From positions 62,001 through 126,000 of the forward strand of contig JAIQDT010003786.1 in assembly GCA_021521415.1 (NCBI GenBank): a DNA stretch of 64,000 nt. The letters are read 5' to 3'. The stretch comes from Bidens hawaiensis. Lineage: Eukaryota > Streptophyta > Magnoliopsida > Asterales > Asteraceae. The position numbers and the translations under genes were made by a program. Positions 1-10,789 of this stretch are shown here, in pieces; positions within the stretch are counted from its first letter, which is position 1, and every line of letters starts with the position of its first letter. The notes under the pieces are model-generated. The model was not told the DNA's origin, searched no databases, and saw only the letters and a program-made list of their open reading frames with translations.

Positions 1-3
1 TAG

Positions 4-195
4 ATGGACATTGAGGTTGATGAACAATTGAACTATATCGAACAACCGATAAAGATAGTCGATCGTAAGGAGAAGCAACTTCGTCACAAGGTCATGCCCT
101 TGGTGAAAGTGATTTGGAAGCATCGTAAGGGATCAGATGCTACTTGGGAAGCTGAGGATGAGATGCGCAAGTTTTACCCTAACCTGTTTATGTAG
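4..195 (+). pseudogene. C-terminal end of a Ty3/gypsy polyprotein (chromodomain-like tail)
   Basis: The 63 codons match the tail of chromovirus (Tekay/Del-type) polyproteins. The opening I-E-V-D-E-Q-L-N-Y-I-E-Q-P is followed by a basic V-D-R-K-x-K-Q-L-R stretch, then V-K-V-I-W-K-H-R-K-G and T-W-E-A-E-D-E-M, and ends Y-P-N-L-F. In the family this chromodomain-like region follows the integrase and is thought to steer integration to heterochromatin. The rest of the polyprotein lies left of the window. A TAG codon directly precedes the ATG in this frame. The usual L-D-D-I-E-V-D-E context appears broken by one extra base, so the copy is probably frameshifted just upstream and the ATG is not a real start. 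A polypurine tract and an LTR follow directly, as expected for a 3' end. Confidence 0.85.
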
Positions 196-221
196 TAGTT
201 AGGTTTCGGGGACAAAATCTC

Positions 222-238
222 TTTAAGGAGGGAAGACT
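222..238 (+). promoter_or_regulatory. Polypurine tract of the gypsy element
   Basis: The purine-rich run aaggagggaagac lies directly before the TGTAACATCC start of the LTR. It follows the pol stop by about 25 bases, the usual spacing in plant chromoviruses. It would prime plus-strand DNA synthesis. Confidence 0.75.
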
Positions 239-409
239 TGTAACATCCGAAATTTTTAAATAATAATATTTTATATTATTCTTAATGGAAAAGTTTACTT
301 GGATTAATAAATAAAATAATAAAAGAGGGAAAGAGAAGTAGGCTAATTAGATGGATTAATCATGGACTAAAAAGGAAAGTTGGGCCTTAGGTCCATGGGC
401 TTAAGGAAG

Positions 410-417
410 TATAAATA
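410..417 (+). promoter_or_regulatory. Candidate TATA box in the gypsy LTR
   Basis: TATAAATA is followed by a C-rich stretch and a CT/CA-rich leader, the usual look of a plant LTR promoter. The U3/R boundary would fall about 30 bases downstream. Confidence 0.5.
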
Positions 418-475
418 CCCCTTAAACCCTAAATCTTTCCATTTCCATCCATTCCACACCTTGCCTACACCTTAA

Positions 476-494
476 ACACACACACACACACACA
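476..494. repeat. (CA)n microsatellite
   Basis: About nine AC/CA dinucleotides inside the gypsy LTR, just downstream of the predicted transcription start. Confidence 0.9.
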
Positions 495-1009
495 TCCTTT
501 CCTTTTCGGCCGTGAGAGAGAAAGAGTGATCCGAGAGATCAAACAAGCCAAGATCTTTGATCCATCTTCTATATTCAAGCTAGTAACAAGACCCAAGCTC
601 ATAACCAAGCTAGCCGTGACCTAGCAAATGATAAAAAGGCATGTTCTTGATCTTAAAGCTTGCATTTTTATGAACGGTTAGCCATGAAAATTGAACATAG
701 ACTAGATCGGGTCTAGATAAAACATAAAGTTAACAACTTGATGATTAAAAACGGACGTAATATACCCACGGCTAGATACGGTTCATGAAGGAAACCCTAG
801 GTCTAGCTTAAAGAACATTTTTATGATAAAGGTTCAAGCTTTATGCTACAAATGGGTAAATCTTAATAGAAGGATGATATTGGGCGTTTATACGGTTGAG
901 AACGATTATGAAAAGTGGTTAAAACCCTTGATATGGACCTGTAGCAACCAACTACACTAAGGATAGAAATGAGAAGATAGGCTGATGAGCTGAAAACGTT
1001 GGACCTGAG

Positions 1010-1200
1010 GGTTCTCGGCCAAAGTTTGAGAATTCTTGGTCAACCCTCATAGTTCTCGGTCAACCAGGCAGTCAACAAGAGTTCTCAGCCAGGAGGGTTC
1101 TCGGTGATCATGTGTTCTCGGTCAAGAACATGTGTTCTCGGCAACCTTGTGTTCTCGGTCGGGTTCTCGGCCGAAAACATGGGTTCTCGGTTAAGGAGGA
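1010..1200. repeat. GTTCTCGG(T/C)CAA motif cluster in the gypsy LTR
   Basis: About ten diverged copies of GTTCTCGGTCAA or GTTCTCGGCCAA at irregular spacing, all in one orientation. The complement begins TTGACC, which contains the W-box core bound by plant WRKY factors. The same motif recurs in SIRE-2, an unrelated element, at 37780-38045 and 50050-50310. Confidence 0.8.
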
Positions 1201-1420
1201 TTTCGGCCAAGCATAAGAATTCTCTGTTGGGTGTTGGGCCTAAGTCCAGTTGGGCCTAGATACCCTAACAGACTGTTGGACTGAATTAACTAAGTCCCCA
1301 AATGCTAAGCCCATACCTAAATTAACGAGCTAGCCCATTATCCTGAGTCTAACAATAGGCCCAACTTAGATAATGGATAGGTTAAATAAATAACCCACTT
1401 AATTAAATATACGGGTGACT

Positions 1421-1423
<3 letters not shown>

Positions 1424-1453
<30 letters not shown>
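1424..1453. repeat. (AT)n microsatellite
   Basis: About 15 AT dinucleotides within the gypsy LTR. Confidence 0.9.
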
Positions 1454-1455
<2 letters not shown>

Positions 1456-1839
1456 AACAGTTAGCCGTGCTCAATTAAAGAAGGGGATTACGATTAACGG
1501 CGAGCATAACTGAATCCAGGTGAGTTTGTAGCCCCATTCCTTGTTATGTTTTCGGGGCTGTGTGCATACTCGATGTGATAGTTAATACACTTACCTTAAA
1601 TGGTAAGTGTATGACATGTATGATTTATGTGATAGATATTATGTTATGATTGTGAAAGAAAGCTTGTCGGTACGTGAACGATCTTCGGATATTGCACGTA
1701 TTGACAAGGTAGGTATATATATGAAATATGAATGTGTATGATATAAAATACATGTACGAAATATGAGTATGTAATGACGAGTAAATAAAGTATGTATATG
1801 AGTACGTAAAGATAGTACGAACGAAGATGAAGAAAGAGG

Positions 1840-2065
1840 TATCAGACCCTAATAATATCTGAGATAGAGAAGACGGGATCAGACCCTTATAATATCTGAG
1901 ATAGAGAAGTAAAAAGGGATAAGACCCTAGTAATATCTGAGATAGACAAGAAAGGGATCAGACCCTAATAATATCTAAGATAGACAAAGGAAAGAGGGAT
2001 CAGACCCTAATAATATCTAAGATAGAAAAGGAAGGGATCAGATCCTAATAATATCTGAGATAGAA
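1840..2065 (+). repeat. Tandem repeat, about six units of roughly 36-40 bp
   Basis: Six consecutive units share the core gatcagaccctaataatatc followed by tgagatag, with variable A/G-rich linkers. Units differ by a few substitutions and small indels. The array lies in the R/U5 part of the gypsy LTR. Confidence 0.9.
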
Positions 2066-2515
2066 TGGACAGTAAATATATAAAGTATGAACTTAATAAA
2101 GTATGTACGTATGTATGAAAATATAAAAGTAAATTAGTAAAGTAATTATTATGCATCTTCAGATGCGTGATTGAAGGTAAGAGAATGTATTGTATGATGT
2201 ATGATTAACTAGAACTCACTCAGCCTAGCTGACTTTTTGTATGCACGCAGGTGAGTAGGATGCGACAGCTGGTGTGAGCGGGACACATTGCAGAAGACTA
2301 AAATCCTGGCATCTGAAGACCTGATATGTTTTCCCAGTTATGTTTTGATTTTTGAAAGACAAGAAGAATGTTTTAAGACATGTTTATGAATTGATATTTA
2401 ATGTTTTACTAAAGTTTTATATTCCGCGTAAAGTTTTAATTAACTCTGATATTTAGAACTGCGTTTATGATTAAATCCAACGTCCAATGTGAGACACCGG
2501 TAACGGGGCCTTACA

Positions 2516-4095
2516 TCGTCCTCGATGAGGCATGTCCCATCATCCCGAACGGCACAAGAGTGGCACTTAATAACAAGAAAAACATCAACAACAATAGCAT
2601 TAATAAATATAATAATAACCCTCATAATTAACGAAATTGTATATAATAATATTTTAATGTTACACACAATCACAACGACTCTCAAAACCCGTCATAAATC
2701 TTAGTATTTCATTATGATTATATAATTCGTGTTATCATAAATAACTAGGAATATTTGTCAGTGAACCTCAAGGAGCTTGACCGTTTTCCATCCTTGCATT
2801 TTCTTTATTATCTCGTTCTCGGTTATCTTACTCATTAAAGGTAAGTAAATTCACATCCCCCTTTTTACCGCTTTACAATTTTGGGGGCGCTATGCGTTCA
2901 CAATTAAATTATTGTTTTCACTACAATTCCACTATATGCGTAATTGAAATTGCTCGATTAGTTGATATGTGCAATTGTGACTATGTGCTTACTTTATGTT
3001 GGTTGGTATCCTCATCTTCATCCTCATTAGTATGATCATACGCTGTAGAATTAGCTCGTTATCAAAATGATTCGAGTGAAAAGACAACTTTTATTTATTG
3101 TTATACTAGTTGTAGTGATTTACAATTATCGCACGGAATTGTCATTTTAATATTATATATACTCATAACCGTGGTTTACTTGCAAGAAAAACATCAACAA
3201 CAATAGCATTAATAAATATAATAATAACCCTCATAATTAATGAAATTGTATATAATAATATTTAATGTTACACACAATCACATCGACTCTCAGAACCCGT
3301 CATAAATCTTAATATTTCGTTATGATTATATAATTCGTGTTATCATAAATAACTAGGAATATTTGTCGGTGAACCTCAAGGAGCTTGACCGTTTTCCATC
3401 CTTGCATTTTCTTTATTATCTCGTTCTCGATTATCTTACTCATTAAAGGTAAGTAAATTCACATCCCCCTTTTTACCGCTTTACAATTTTGGGGGCGTTA
3501 TGCGTTCACAATTAAATTATTGTTTTCACTACGATTCCACTATATGCGCAATTGAAATTGCTCGATTAGTTGATATGTGCAATTGTGACTATGTGCTTAC
3601 TTTATGTTGGTTGGTATCCTCATCCTCATTAGTATGATCATACGCCGTCGAATTAGCTCGTTATCAAAATGATTCGAGTGAAAAGACAACTTTTATTTAT
3701 TTTTATACTAGTTGTAGTGATGTACAATTATCGCACGGAATTGTCATTTTAATATTATAAATACTCAAAACCGTGGTTTACTTGCTCAACTTTATGTTGA
3801 CAAAATATATTTTTTCACGCATGGCGCAGGTAGCTATATTGGATGAATCGAGTATTGGAAGTTAATGAGACCTTAGGTTTCTTGATGAATGAAGAACATT
3901 TTTTTTTCTCTTATTTTAAATTATATTTATTATCGATTTGTAACGTTATTGTTAAGACAATGTTTGTGCTTTTGAAAATTGATATATGATTGAATAATTT
4001 AGATATTGACACATATATTTTACTTAGTGTCTTCTGAGCTATGATACAATCAATGTCTCGCCCCGGCATGTTCCGCCGTAGGTTGGGGTGTGACA
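2516..4095 (+). mobile_element. Partial gypsy-type LTR with an internal tandem duplication
   Basis: The right edge at 4095 reads ...gttggggtgtgaca, a typical plus-strand gypsy LTR end. Its last ~190 bases resemble, in inverted orientation, the first bases of the solo LTR at 5778. The interior has the splice-donor-like aaggtaagt and a 'cccccttttt...gggggcg' segment common in these LTRs. The 5' part is missing or truncated against the preceding LTR. The left boundary is set only by the end of that LTR, and no TSD was found. Confidence 0.55.
2575..3785 (+). repeat. Direct tandem duplication of about 605 bp (2575-3183 and 3184-3785)
   Basis: Both units start aagaaaaacatcaacaacaa and end ccgtggtttacttgc. 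The second lacks six bases in the CTCAT-rich part and one T; otherwise only scattered substitutions separate them. The two copies abut at 3183/3184 with no spacer. Confidence 0.92.
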
Positions 4096-4625
4096 ACGAA
4101 CATGATGAAAACCGACCGAATTCGCGTACACTCACCTCCTTAACATCCGAGATCGATAACTGACGGATTTTACCGGTTATCGAGTTTTACCGACTGACGT
4201 TACACCGTTCGTTCACCCTAATATTTATAAAAAAAAATTGTTTTACTTTTTTTCTTAGTTCCGGTACAATAACGCACGTAACCAAACCGGCCGAATTCGC
4301 GTCACTAGTTATAATATAAAGGATAACTTTGGTGTCGTAAGTGCCCTATTGGGCCACATGGTGGCATCTTAGTGGTTGTCGACATTTTTTTTTGGTTTTT
4401 TGTTTAGTTATCGTACAATGACGAACATAACGTAAATTGACCGAATGCCAGTTTTGTTTTTTTAGTTTTAGAACATAACGAACGTGATGGAAGCCGATCG
4501 AATTCATGTAGACTCGCTTTATTCTGTTTTAGTCCCGACACTGTAACAATGTAGTGAAAACCGATTGAATGCCAATTGTTTTTGTTTTAGTTTCGAAACC
4601 GTGAAAAACGTGATGGAGAGGAATC
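4096..4625 (+). repeat. Degenerate dispersed repeat, about six diverged units
   Basis: Recurring units near 4096, 4253, 4398, 4459, 4527 and 4587 follow the pattern tttagtt-(c/t)-g-(a)ac-ataacgaacgtgatg-aaaccgaccgaattc. Spacing is irregular (60-150 bases) and identity is low. A related set lies at 19340-19660 in the opposite orientation. The origin is unknown. Confidence 0.55.
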
Positions 4626-5772
4626 AGAGAAGCGTAGCAAATACATAGAACAAGATTTGCCAATTGAAGTGTGATTGAGATAGTATAGAGAACCTGATAC
4701 TTTGATACTATTCTAGAGAAACAAATTGACATAAAACACGGTTATTGATTGCAATTTGAATGATTTTCATTTATCATAAAAAAACTTTTATTGGCAGCAA
4801 TTACAACAGAATTAAAAAACTGAATCAGACCCTAATAAACTGAACTTAAGACTTGGTAAATAAAAATGTGATAAACAAACTTAAAACAATTGCAAAAGAC
4901 CCAAACATGTTATTGATCCCTCGTTCACCTTCCTTCATTGACCAACGGCTCTTCTAGCAGTCAATTGAGAATTGAATCATTCTCAATAGCATATAGTCAG
5001 GTTTAAAGGCAGGCTCACGATGACATTTTCTATGACTAGACATATTATGTACACAGTAAGAGGTATGCAAACTTATATGCACAACAAAAAGTCTAAGGCA
5101 TAATAACTGAGGTAGTAGTGTTATAGTGTACACACAAATGAATAACAACGAGCCCAATTCAACATAACTTTGCGAATAAACTATTCATAAATAACCATAA
5201 CACACTAAGAAACACATAAGTCAACCAAAAATAGCAAAACGAATCAAGACGATGGGTAATTATCATACCTTTATGTCAGCAACACATTCTAACTTTGTTG
5301 AAAGGGTCTTCAAACCAACGTCATTGTGCGAACAATTAAGTAGTGATTTAGACCTGTAAAACTATGTAAATTTAAACATGAAAATTGACTTCTTTTAAGC
5401 ATTTTTTTTTCTGAAAACTTAACAAAGTTTGAAATCAGTTACATATTCTAGGATTTGGGCTCACTTTTTTTTAACATAACAACAACAAAGTTAATCTATT
5501 TACATAGGACGTTTATACATAACTCGAATAAATATAAGTAAACAAAACTCAGGTAAATGTAGAATGACACAAACCGTTGTACTCAACTTGCAGTGTCTTC
5601 GTGCTTGTTATTGATTTCAACACTTAATCAAAATAAATCCGTCAACGTTGGTTGAGGACTCGTGATCTACACGAATACCCTAAAACAAATATTGGTTATT
5701 CTTAGACGAGCGCGCTTGTCTCCAAGCGTACAACAAACGAAATAACATGTTTATCGTTGGAGACTGCTCTCG
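4626..5772. other. Gene-free AT-rich stretch
   Basis: No recognisable coding sequence, RNA gene or element end is visible. Short minus-strand ORFs here lack any protein motif and look like chance frames. The last ~170 bases continue after the solo LTR at 7530, so they are pre-insertion target DNA. Confidence 0.5.
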
Positions 5773-7529
5773 CACCCTGTCACACCCCAACTTACGGCGA
5801 AAATGCCGGGGCACAAATTGTTGGTTCACAGCTCATAAGACACTAACATACAATATTAGTGACAATATCTAATTATTTTATTAAAATCAAATCAAGTACA
5901 CATTATTCAAAAGATATTATAAATAAAGACAAAACAAATATAATAGTAACATCTTGTCTTTTTATTAATAACCTAAAAACCAAATAAACTAAGTTCTTTA
6001 ATAACTTCAAACTTCCAAGATAAACATCTAGCAATATGCGTAAAGTGTTGTCAACAATACATGCTGAGTAAGTAATCACCAGATTTTGATGTAATAATAT
6101 AATATATAAATAAAACTATGCAAATCAATATCATGAGTATCAACAATTAAATATTAAGCAAATAATGAGCAAATAATTGGTGTCGTTTGACCATTGCCTA
6201 GCGAATCGGGCTTTGGCTACTAAGACGAAATAAATACAACTAAGGGTGTCGGTTGACCATTGCCTAGCGAATCGGGCTTTGGCTACTGAGACGAAGTATG
6301 ATCATACTTTAATGAGATTATGATGGACCTCTTCGAACGTGACAAAATAAACAAATGAGCAATAAGCAATTAGCATGTAAACATTCAATTGATCAACGAC
6401 ACAATACCTAAGATTTGCAAGTGATGTAAGTAAGATATATAAAAGTATTATAAGGTACGCATAAGGTCCCATAAAGGTTTAAAATCTGTAAAATAGGGGA
6501 GTGATTACTCACCTTAATATTCAAGCGAGTTAAACGATAAAATAAATATATTAAACGAGTCCCGAGACTTAAGCGAGCTAACTGATCAGACATGAACAGA
6601 CCTGGAACTTTCAGAAAGCAAACCATAATTAAAAACGAGAACATAGACGCTGGAATCAGATCAAACGGATGTGTAAAACTCAAGTTATGAGATTTTAACG
6701 ATTTAAGCGAGCTGGTACTTTTCCGAATCCGAACTTCTAGTTGGAAGTCGGATTCTAACCAATTCACTCATAATTTCAAAACACATATTAAAGTTTTCTC
6801 GTCCGAAAGCTAATTCCGATTAGAAGATAGAGAAACCAGATAGTCAAATACTTTGACTATTAGACCATAGAACGGGCCGGAGAGCAATTGACCGATAAAA
6901 TGTCATCAATCAGTAAAGTTGATTAAGGGTTTTTGTTAATTATATAAAAGTAAATGTTTTTACTGAAGAACTTACCCTGGAACATAAATGAGAGATTGGA
7001 AAAGACGAGTCAAACAGTCTTGACCTTAGATGAAAGAACTTGAACAATCTTTATGATATTGGTAAAGGAGAAGATGGATTTCGAGATTAAGAGATGGTGG
7101 CTGATGTTTTCAATAATATTTTAGGGTTTTATGATGTGTTTTTATTAATTAAATCATCCCAAAATCGTTTATTTGGAAATAGTTAGTTTAAGGAAACCAA
7201 ATAAGCTTATTATGACAAAATCGAACCAATTAATAATCAAATTTTGTTTTTTTATATTAAAGGTAAGAATATAAACATGTTATAATATTTTTTAACTTAT
7301 TTTGGAGCATAAATTTCGGGATGTGGGTAAAAAATGGTCTTCGTACTTTTATAAATGTGATTTTTAGCCGTTTTAAGTGATTTTAAGGGCTTTTAAGAGT
7401 TAATTGACGAGTTTGAAAGTTAAGAAAATATAAATTAAGTTTAACCAAATTAAATACTAATAAATACATTCCGAGTTGGGTTATACATAAACGAATTCAA
7501 ATGCGAAAAACCCGAGATGTTACACACCC
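5773..7529 (-). mobile_element. Solo LTR of a gypsy element with 5-bp TSD (CACCC)
   Basis: The LTR runs 5778-7524 (1,747 bp). Read on the minus strand it starts TGTAACATCTCGGG and ends GTTGGGGTGTGACA, the standard gypsy pattern. CACCC at 5773-5777 is repeated exactly at 7525-7529. No gag, pol, primer site or second LTR is present, so this is the product of LTR-LTR recombination. Minus-strand orientation is inferred from the TGTAAC start and from the aaggtgagt/CCCC segment homologous to the neighbouring gypsy LTR. Confidence 0.88.
6179..6296. repeat. Tandem pair of roughly 67-bp units in the solo LTR
   Basis: Two copies of gaccattgcctagcgaatcg followed by ggctttggctact lie about 67 bases apart, differing by few bases. 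They sit in the U5-like part of the solo LTR. Confidence 0.85.
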
Positions 7530-7688
7530 GAGATTGCACTGGACTTATTGGTGTCCATGATGCACGGAAAAATAAGAAGATGGTATGTATAATAAAATGA
7601 ACCATTTCTTCAATTTATAGACACACAAGTTCAATGGTTAAAACACCATTTATGATTGTAACAGACATCACAATCTTGCAGTCAATAG

Positions 7689-8185
7689 TGTTGGTACCAT
7701 CTTGATCGTTAAACTTTTGATCTCAAACATTCTTCTTGGAAACATATATAATAAACATAGACCTACACAATAATGAATATGAAAGTATAAAACACCACTT
7801 GTAATCAAACAATAACTTAGATTAACCAAACGAATACGATGTTTGTTGTTAAAGATTTCCTGTCTGATCGACACTATATAAACTGAATGAAACATCGCGA
7901 TGGTTTAGGGTTGGAAGATGATCTCTTTACCGTTCAAAAAAAGTTACGGATTAACATAACTTAATCAGCCACCCTAACTTCACGGAACATGATTTCTATG
8001 TTACGTATTATATGTCTGTTGGCCTAAGACCCAAACAAACATAAACCATCGGACCACACAAACCTTAACGGGCCTAAACAAATGGCCTCAAAGCAAACAA
8101 ACCAAAGTAAATAAAAATTAACATACTGACTCGACAATACTAAAATAAATCAAATCAATAAAATCTAATGAATTATCGGGTAACA
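7689..8185 (-). repeat. 3' LTR of the old non-autonomous copia element
   Basis: TGTTGGTACCATC...CGGGTAACA on the plus strand. It pairs with 17145-18506 along its full length once the Helitron is discounted. Confidence 0.88.
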
Positions 8186-8194
8186 TTCTCCCCT

Positions 8195-8410
8195 CTAATT
8201 GTTAGCGTTAAAGTCTTTACCGGTCCATACCATCATCATCATCGTGAACACCAACTCGTCATTTTCACTTGATTCTTTGTCTTCAATACCCGTCCCGCAT
8301 CCTGCAGGAAAGTCTCTAACGATGCTAACGTTCTTCTTTCTCCACTCTGGTTGTAACCCTTTCTTTGCACGCTCCTCTTTGACTTCTTGAATTGTTTTTC
8401 CTATCACCAC
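8195..8410 (-). pseudogene. Gene fragment, weakly like the pre-SET region of SUVH histone methyltransferases
   Basis: The 71-codon frame contains K-K-N-V-S-I-V-R-D-F-P-A-G-C-G, close to the V-x-A-V-R-D-F-P-P-G-C-G segment upstream of the SRA domain in plant SUVH proteins. Nothing else of that family (SRA, SET, zinc clusters) is visible. The fragment starts next to the polypurine tract of the old copia element, so it is probably captured host sequence or a degenerate ORF of that element. Identification rests on about 15 residues and could be chance. Confidence 0.3.
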
Positions 8411-8947
8411 ACCATATTTAACGATACGGTATTACCAACCTATAAGATCCAAATACTTACATACGTAAACTTCAAGGTATTGTCTTCCTAGAAATCATAA
8501 CCCAAGTGTATCGCCATGTAGCCCCATTTGTGTGCCTCACACACACATAATCATATCCACATTCAATATTCACCATTACATGTAAATTCAAAAGACTAAT
8601 TTGTGAACCGTTTGCCAATCTCGGTAATCCTTGTTCAAGTTTCTCCATATTTGGATATTCTTTCACGAACCAAGTTGTCTAACAGTTGAATTCCTTCTTA
8701 GACGTATCTTCATTCTTGATCAACCTTTTATGTATTTTCCTTAAGTCTAGAAAGTTGATGCAACTTTCAAGTGGAATGTCTTACTCATCAAATTCTTCAA
8801 TTGATAAATTTGGATCGTTTGACATATACTCTCAAACAGTTCCCAATAAACAAGATGTGTAATATGAGGCTTCTCCTTGATTGCCCCAATGTATAGAACC
8901 AAATCCGTTTATTCTTTCACAAAACGAACCCTCTCATAAGTACGTCC
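8411..8947 (-). pseudogene. Decayed internal coding of the old copia element, part 1
   Basis: Minus-strand frames can be followed through several stops, for example a 64-codon piece at 8472-8666 and, upstream, D-I-P-L-E-S-C-I-N-F-L-D-L-R-K-I. No domain is recognised. The segment continues in the same orientation across the nested copia at 16350. It is probably the remainder of the ORF whose zinc-knuckle part is at 16677-16919. Confidence 0.35.
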
Positions 8948-9907
8948 TGTTGGGTTTCAACGGTGGTTCAGAACGAAAACGGTCAAACTATTTTAACCCG
9001 TTTTAGTAATTATTTCGTTTTGATAAATATTAATCAATATTAATATATATACATATAAACGGACTATAAAAACGCAGCGGACGATTAAACGATTAAACGA
9101 ACCAAAAAACCGAAACCCAAAACCCGGATCCGATTACAACGTTAAACGTGTACGATTAAACATAAATAATAAACAACCATAGATTAGTTTGTCGATATAC
9201 CTCGGTTATCGAAACCGGGAAGACACCGAGGGCTTAACGAATGAAGCTAGATGACACAATCAAAGAAGCCAATAACTCCGGTGACGGCGACAGCTAGTGA
9301 CGACGACGGCGGAGATGGCTGTTCCGGTGATAAACTGCTGCGGCGGCTCAGATATTCCAGAAACACAGCTCCGACAGCTACTGAGTACAAACAGGTGGCC
9401 GGAAAGGCGTTTGGACGACTGAGATGGTTATCCGGTGGTCGAAAAACAACCTCCGGAAAAACGGGTTCGTCGGAGAACAGCCGTAGGTGGATAGACAGAG
9501 GCAGGAAGCGGCACTAGAGATTAATAATGGACTGTAGTCGTGGTATGCAACTTCTAATAGCCGGAGAAGATGATTTGGATGAAATTCCGGTGACCGGAAT
9601 TGGTCGCCGGAAAACCGACTGCCGGAATTGGAGGTGGATGTTAGGGTTTGTTATCTTTTTGTTATAATATTATCATATTCTATATATAGTAGTATTATTA
9701 GGGTTTAATCAAATTAAACCAATTTGGGCTTGAGCCCAATTAACCAAACGAAGCCTTTAACCATCATCCAGTCCATCTAATTGATTGTGTCGGGCCCAAT
9801 TAATATTTAAGTGGGTTTATGATTCGTGACCCCCGGTGTAACTCATACCTGGTCATATTCGGGTCGGTCCGCATTGACTTGACCCGAACCGACCATTAAA
9901 TCCAACA
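8948..9907 (-). repeat. 3' LTR of the nested copia element
   Basis: 960 bp, TG...CA on the plus strand. A CGG-rich block (about 9270-9640) is unusually GC-rich for this window and opens an 88-codon plus-strand frame. The other LTR lacks that full frame, so it is not treated as a gene. Confidence 0.9.
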
Positions 9908-9920
9908 GTCTCCCACTTGG
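9908..9920 (-). promoter_or_regulatory. Polypurine tract of the nested copia element
   Basis: gtctcccacttgg on the plus strand is ccaagtgggagac on the minus strand, directly before the 3' LTR. Confidence 0.75.
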
Positions 9921-10789
9921 ACGGATTTGGGTCAAGTATCACAACGCTAACAGCTAGAGGCGTTCTAGCTACACATAGCTGTCCCCAACCAAATATGACA
10001 TTTTTAAATCCATAACCAAAGTATCTTGGAATACCTTATTGCAAGATAATGAATTTATAGTAATCGTTGTCATCTATCCTTCCTGTGTAAGACATTAATT
10101 GAACAAAGAGACATGGATCAAATCAATCTCATATAGTGTTCAATTATTGTAGTTCTCGATATAGAGTCAAAGTGGTCCAATCAAACACACAGTAGGTTTG
10201 GGTGAGGCCTCACACTTTACCAGTTTGAATCAACGAGGGTGCCAATATGTCTAACTGTTACATTTTAATGTAAGAGTACAGAATCCCATCTTGACTACAT
10301 ACAACTCCCACTGAACTCCAGAACATTCCCAATCAATGCCTTTATGGCTGGCAGTTACGCAACAGCGGTTGACATGATCAAAGAATATTCTTCGGTAAAC
10401 GAAAGTTCTAATATGTATCTCAGGTCTTAGGATACTAAATGAGAATACTATTATCAAAACATCTTATGATCAAGATCCATGAAGATGATTTGATGCGAGT
10501 TACATCCAACGTCATTCATAATGAGGTCTGTGAGTTTGGAAGTCAACTTTTTGAGTCCAAAGTCAGAATAGTCTTAATTCAGAATCGTTCCCACGAGTCT
10601 GATCGACTACGGATAATTTAGAATACAATATTCACGAATTAAACGTATTAAAATGAACACAGTTGTACTATTCAACGTTTGCATTTAACCATTAAATCAA
10701 AAGTGAACAGAGAAGTACAGCTGATTAAACGTTCATACATCCAAATATTAAATCAAAATAAATCACTAGCAAGTCTAAGCTCGATAGCA
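9921..10789. other. 3' untranslated part of the nested copia element
   Basis: Between the RNase H remnant and the 3' LTR no protein motif is visible on either strand. Several short ORFs have no copia similarity. Confidence 0.5.

Larger units (their letters stand above)
239..2515 (+). mobile_element. 3' LTR of a Ty3/gypsy (chromovirus) element
   Basis: The LTR begins TGTAACATCC after the polypurine tract and ends at ...GGGGCCTTACA (TG...CA), about 2.28 kb. It contains a TATA box near 410, a CA microsatellite, a GTTCTCGG motif cluster (1010-1200), an AT microsatellite and a roughly six-unit tandem repeat (1840-2065). The left end is firm because it abuts the polypurine tract. The right end is inferred from the terminal TTACA and the typical sequence before it. 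The 5' LTR is outside the window, so no TSD can be checked. Confidence 0.72.

Noticed and set aside
239..4095. A single 3.9-kb gypsy LTR from TGTAACATCC to GGGTGTGACA
   Set aside because: Sequence typical of a chromovirus U5 end stops at TTACA (2515), and what follows has its own LTR-like organisation; two LTRs fit better, though the single-LTR reading is not excluded.
4529..5157. Minus-strand ORFs of 67 codons as gene exons
   Set aside because: No splice signals, motifs or shared phase; AT-rich chance frames.
6408..6767. 119-codon minus-strand ORF as a gene
   Set aside because: It lies inside the solo LTR, has no motif, and such LTRs are non-coding.
9251..9517. 88-codon ORF in the copia LTR as a possible gene
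   Set aside because: It is not conserved in the other LTR, which has stops in this frame, and lies on the strand opposite the element.
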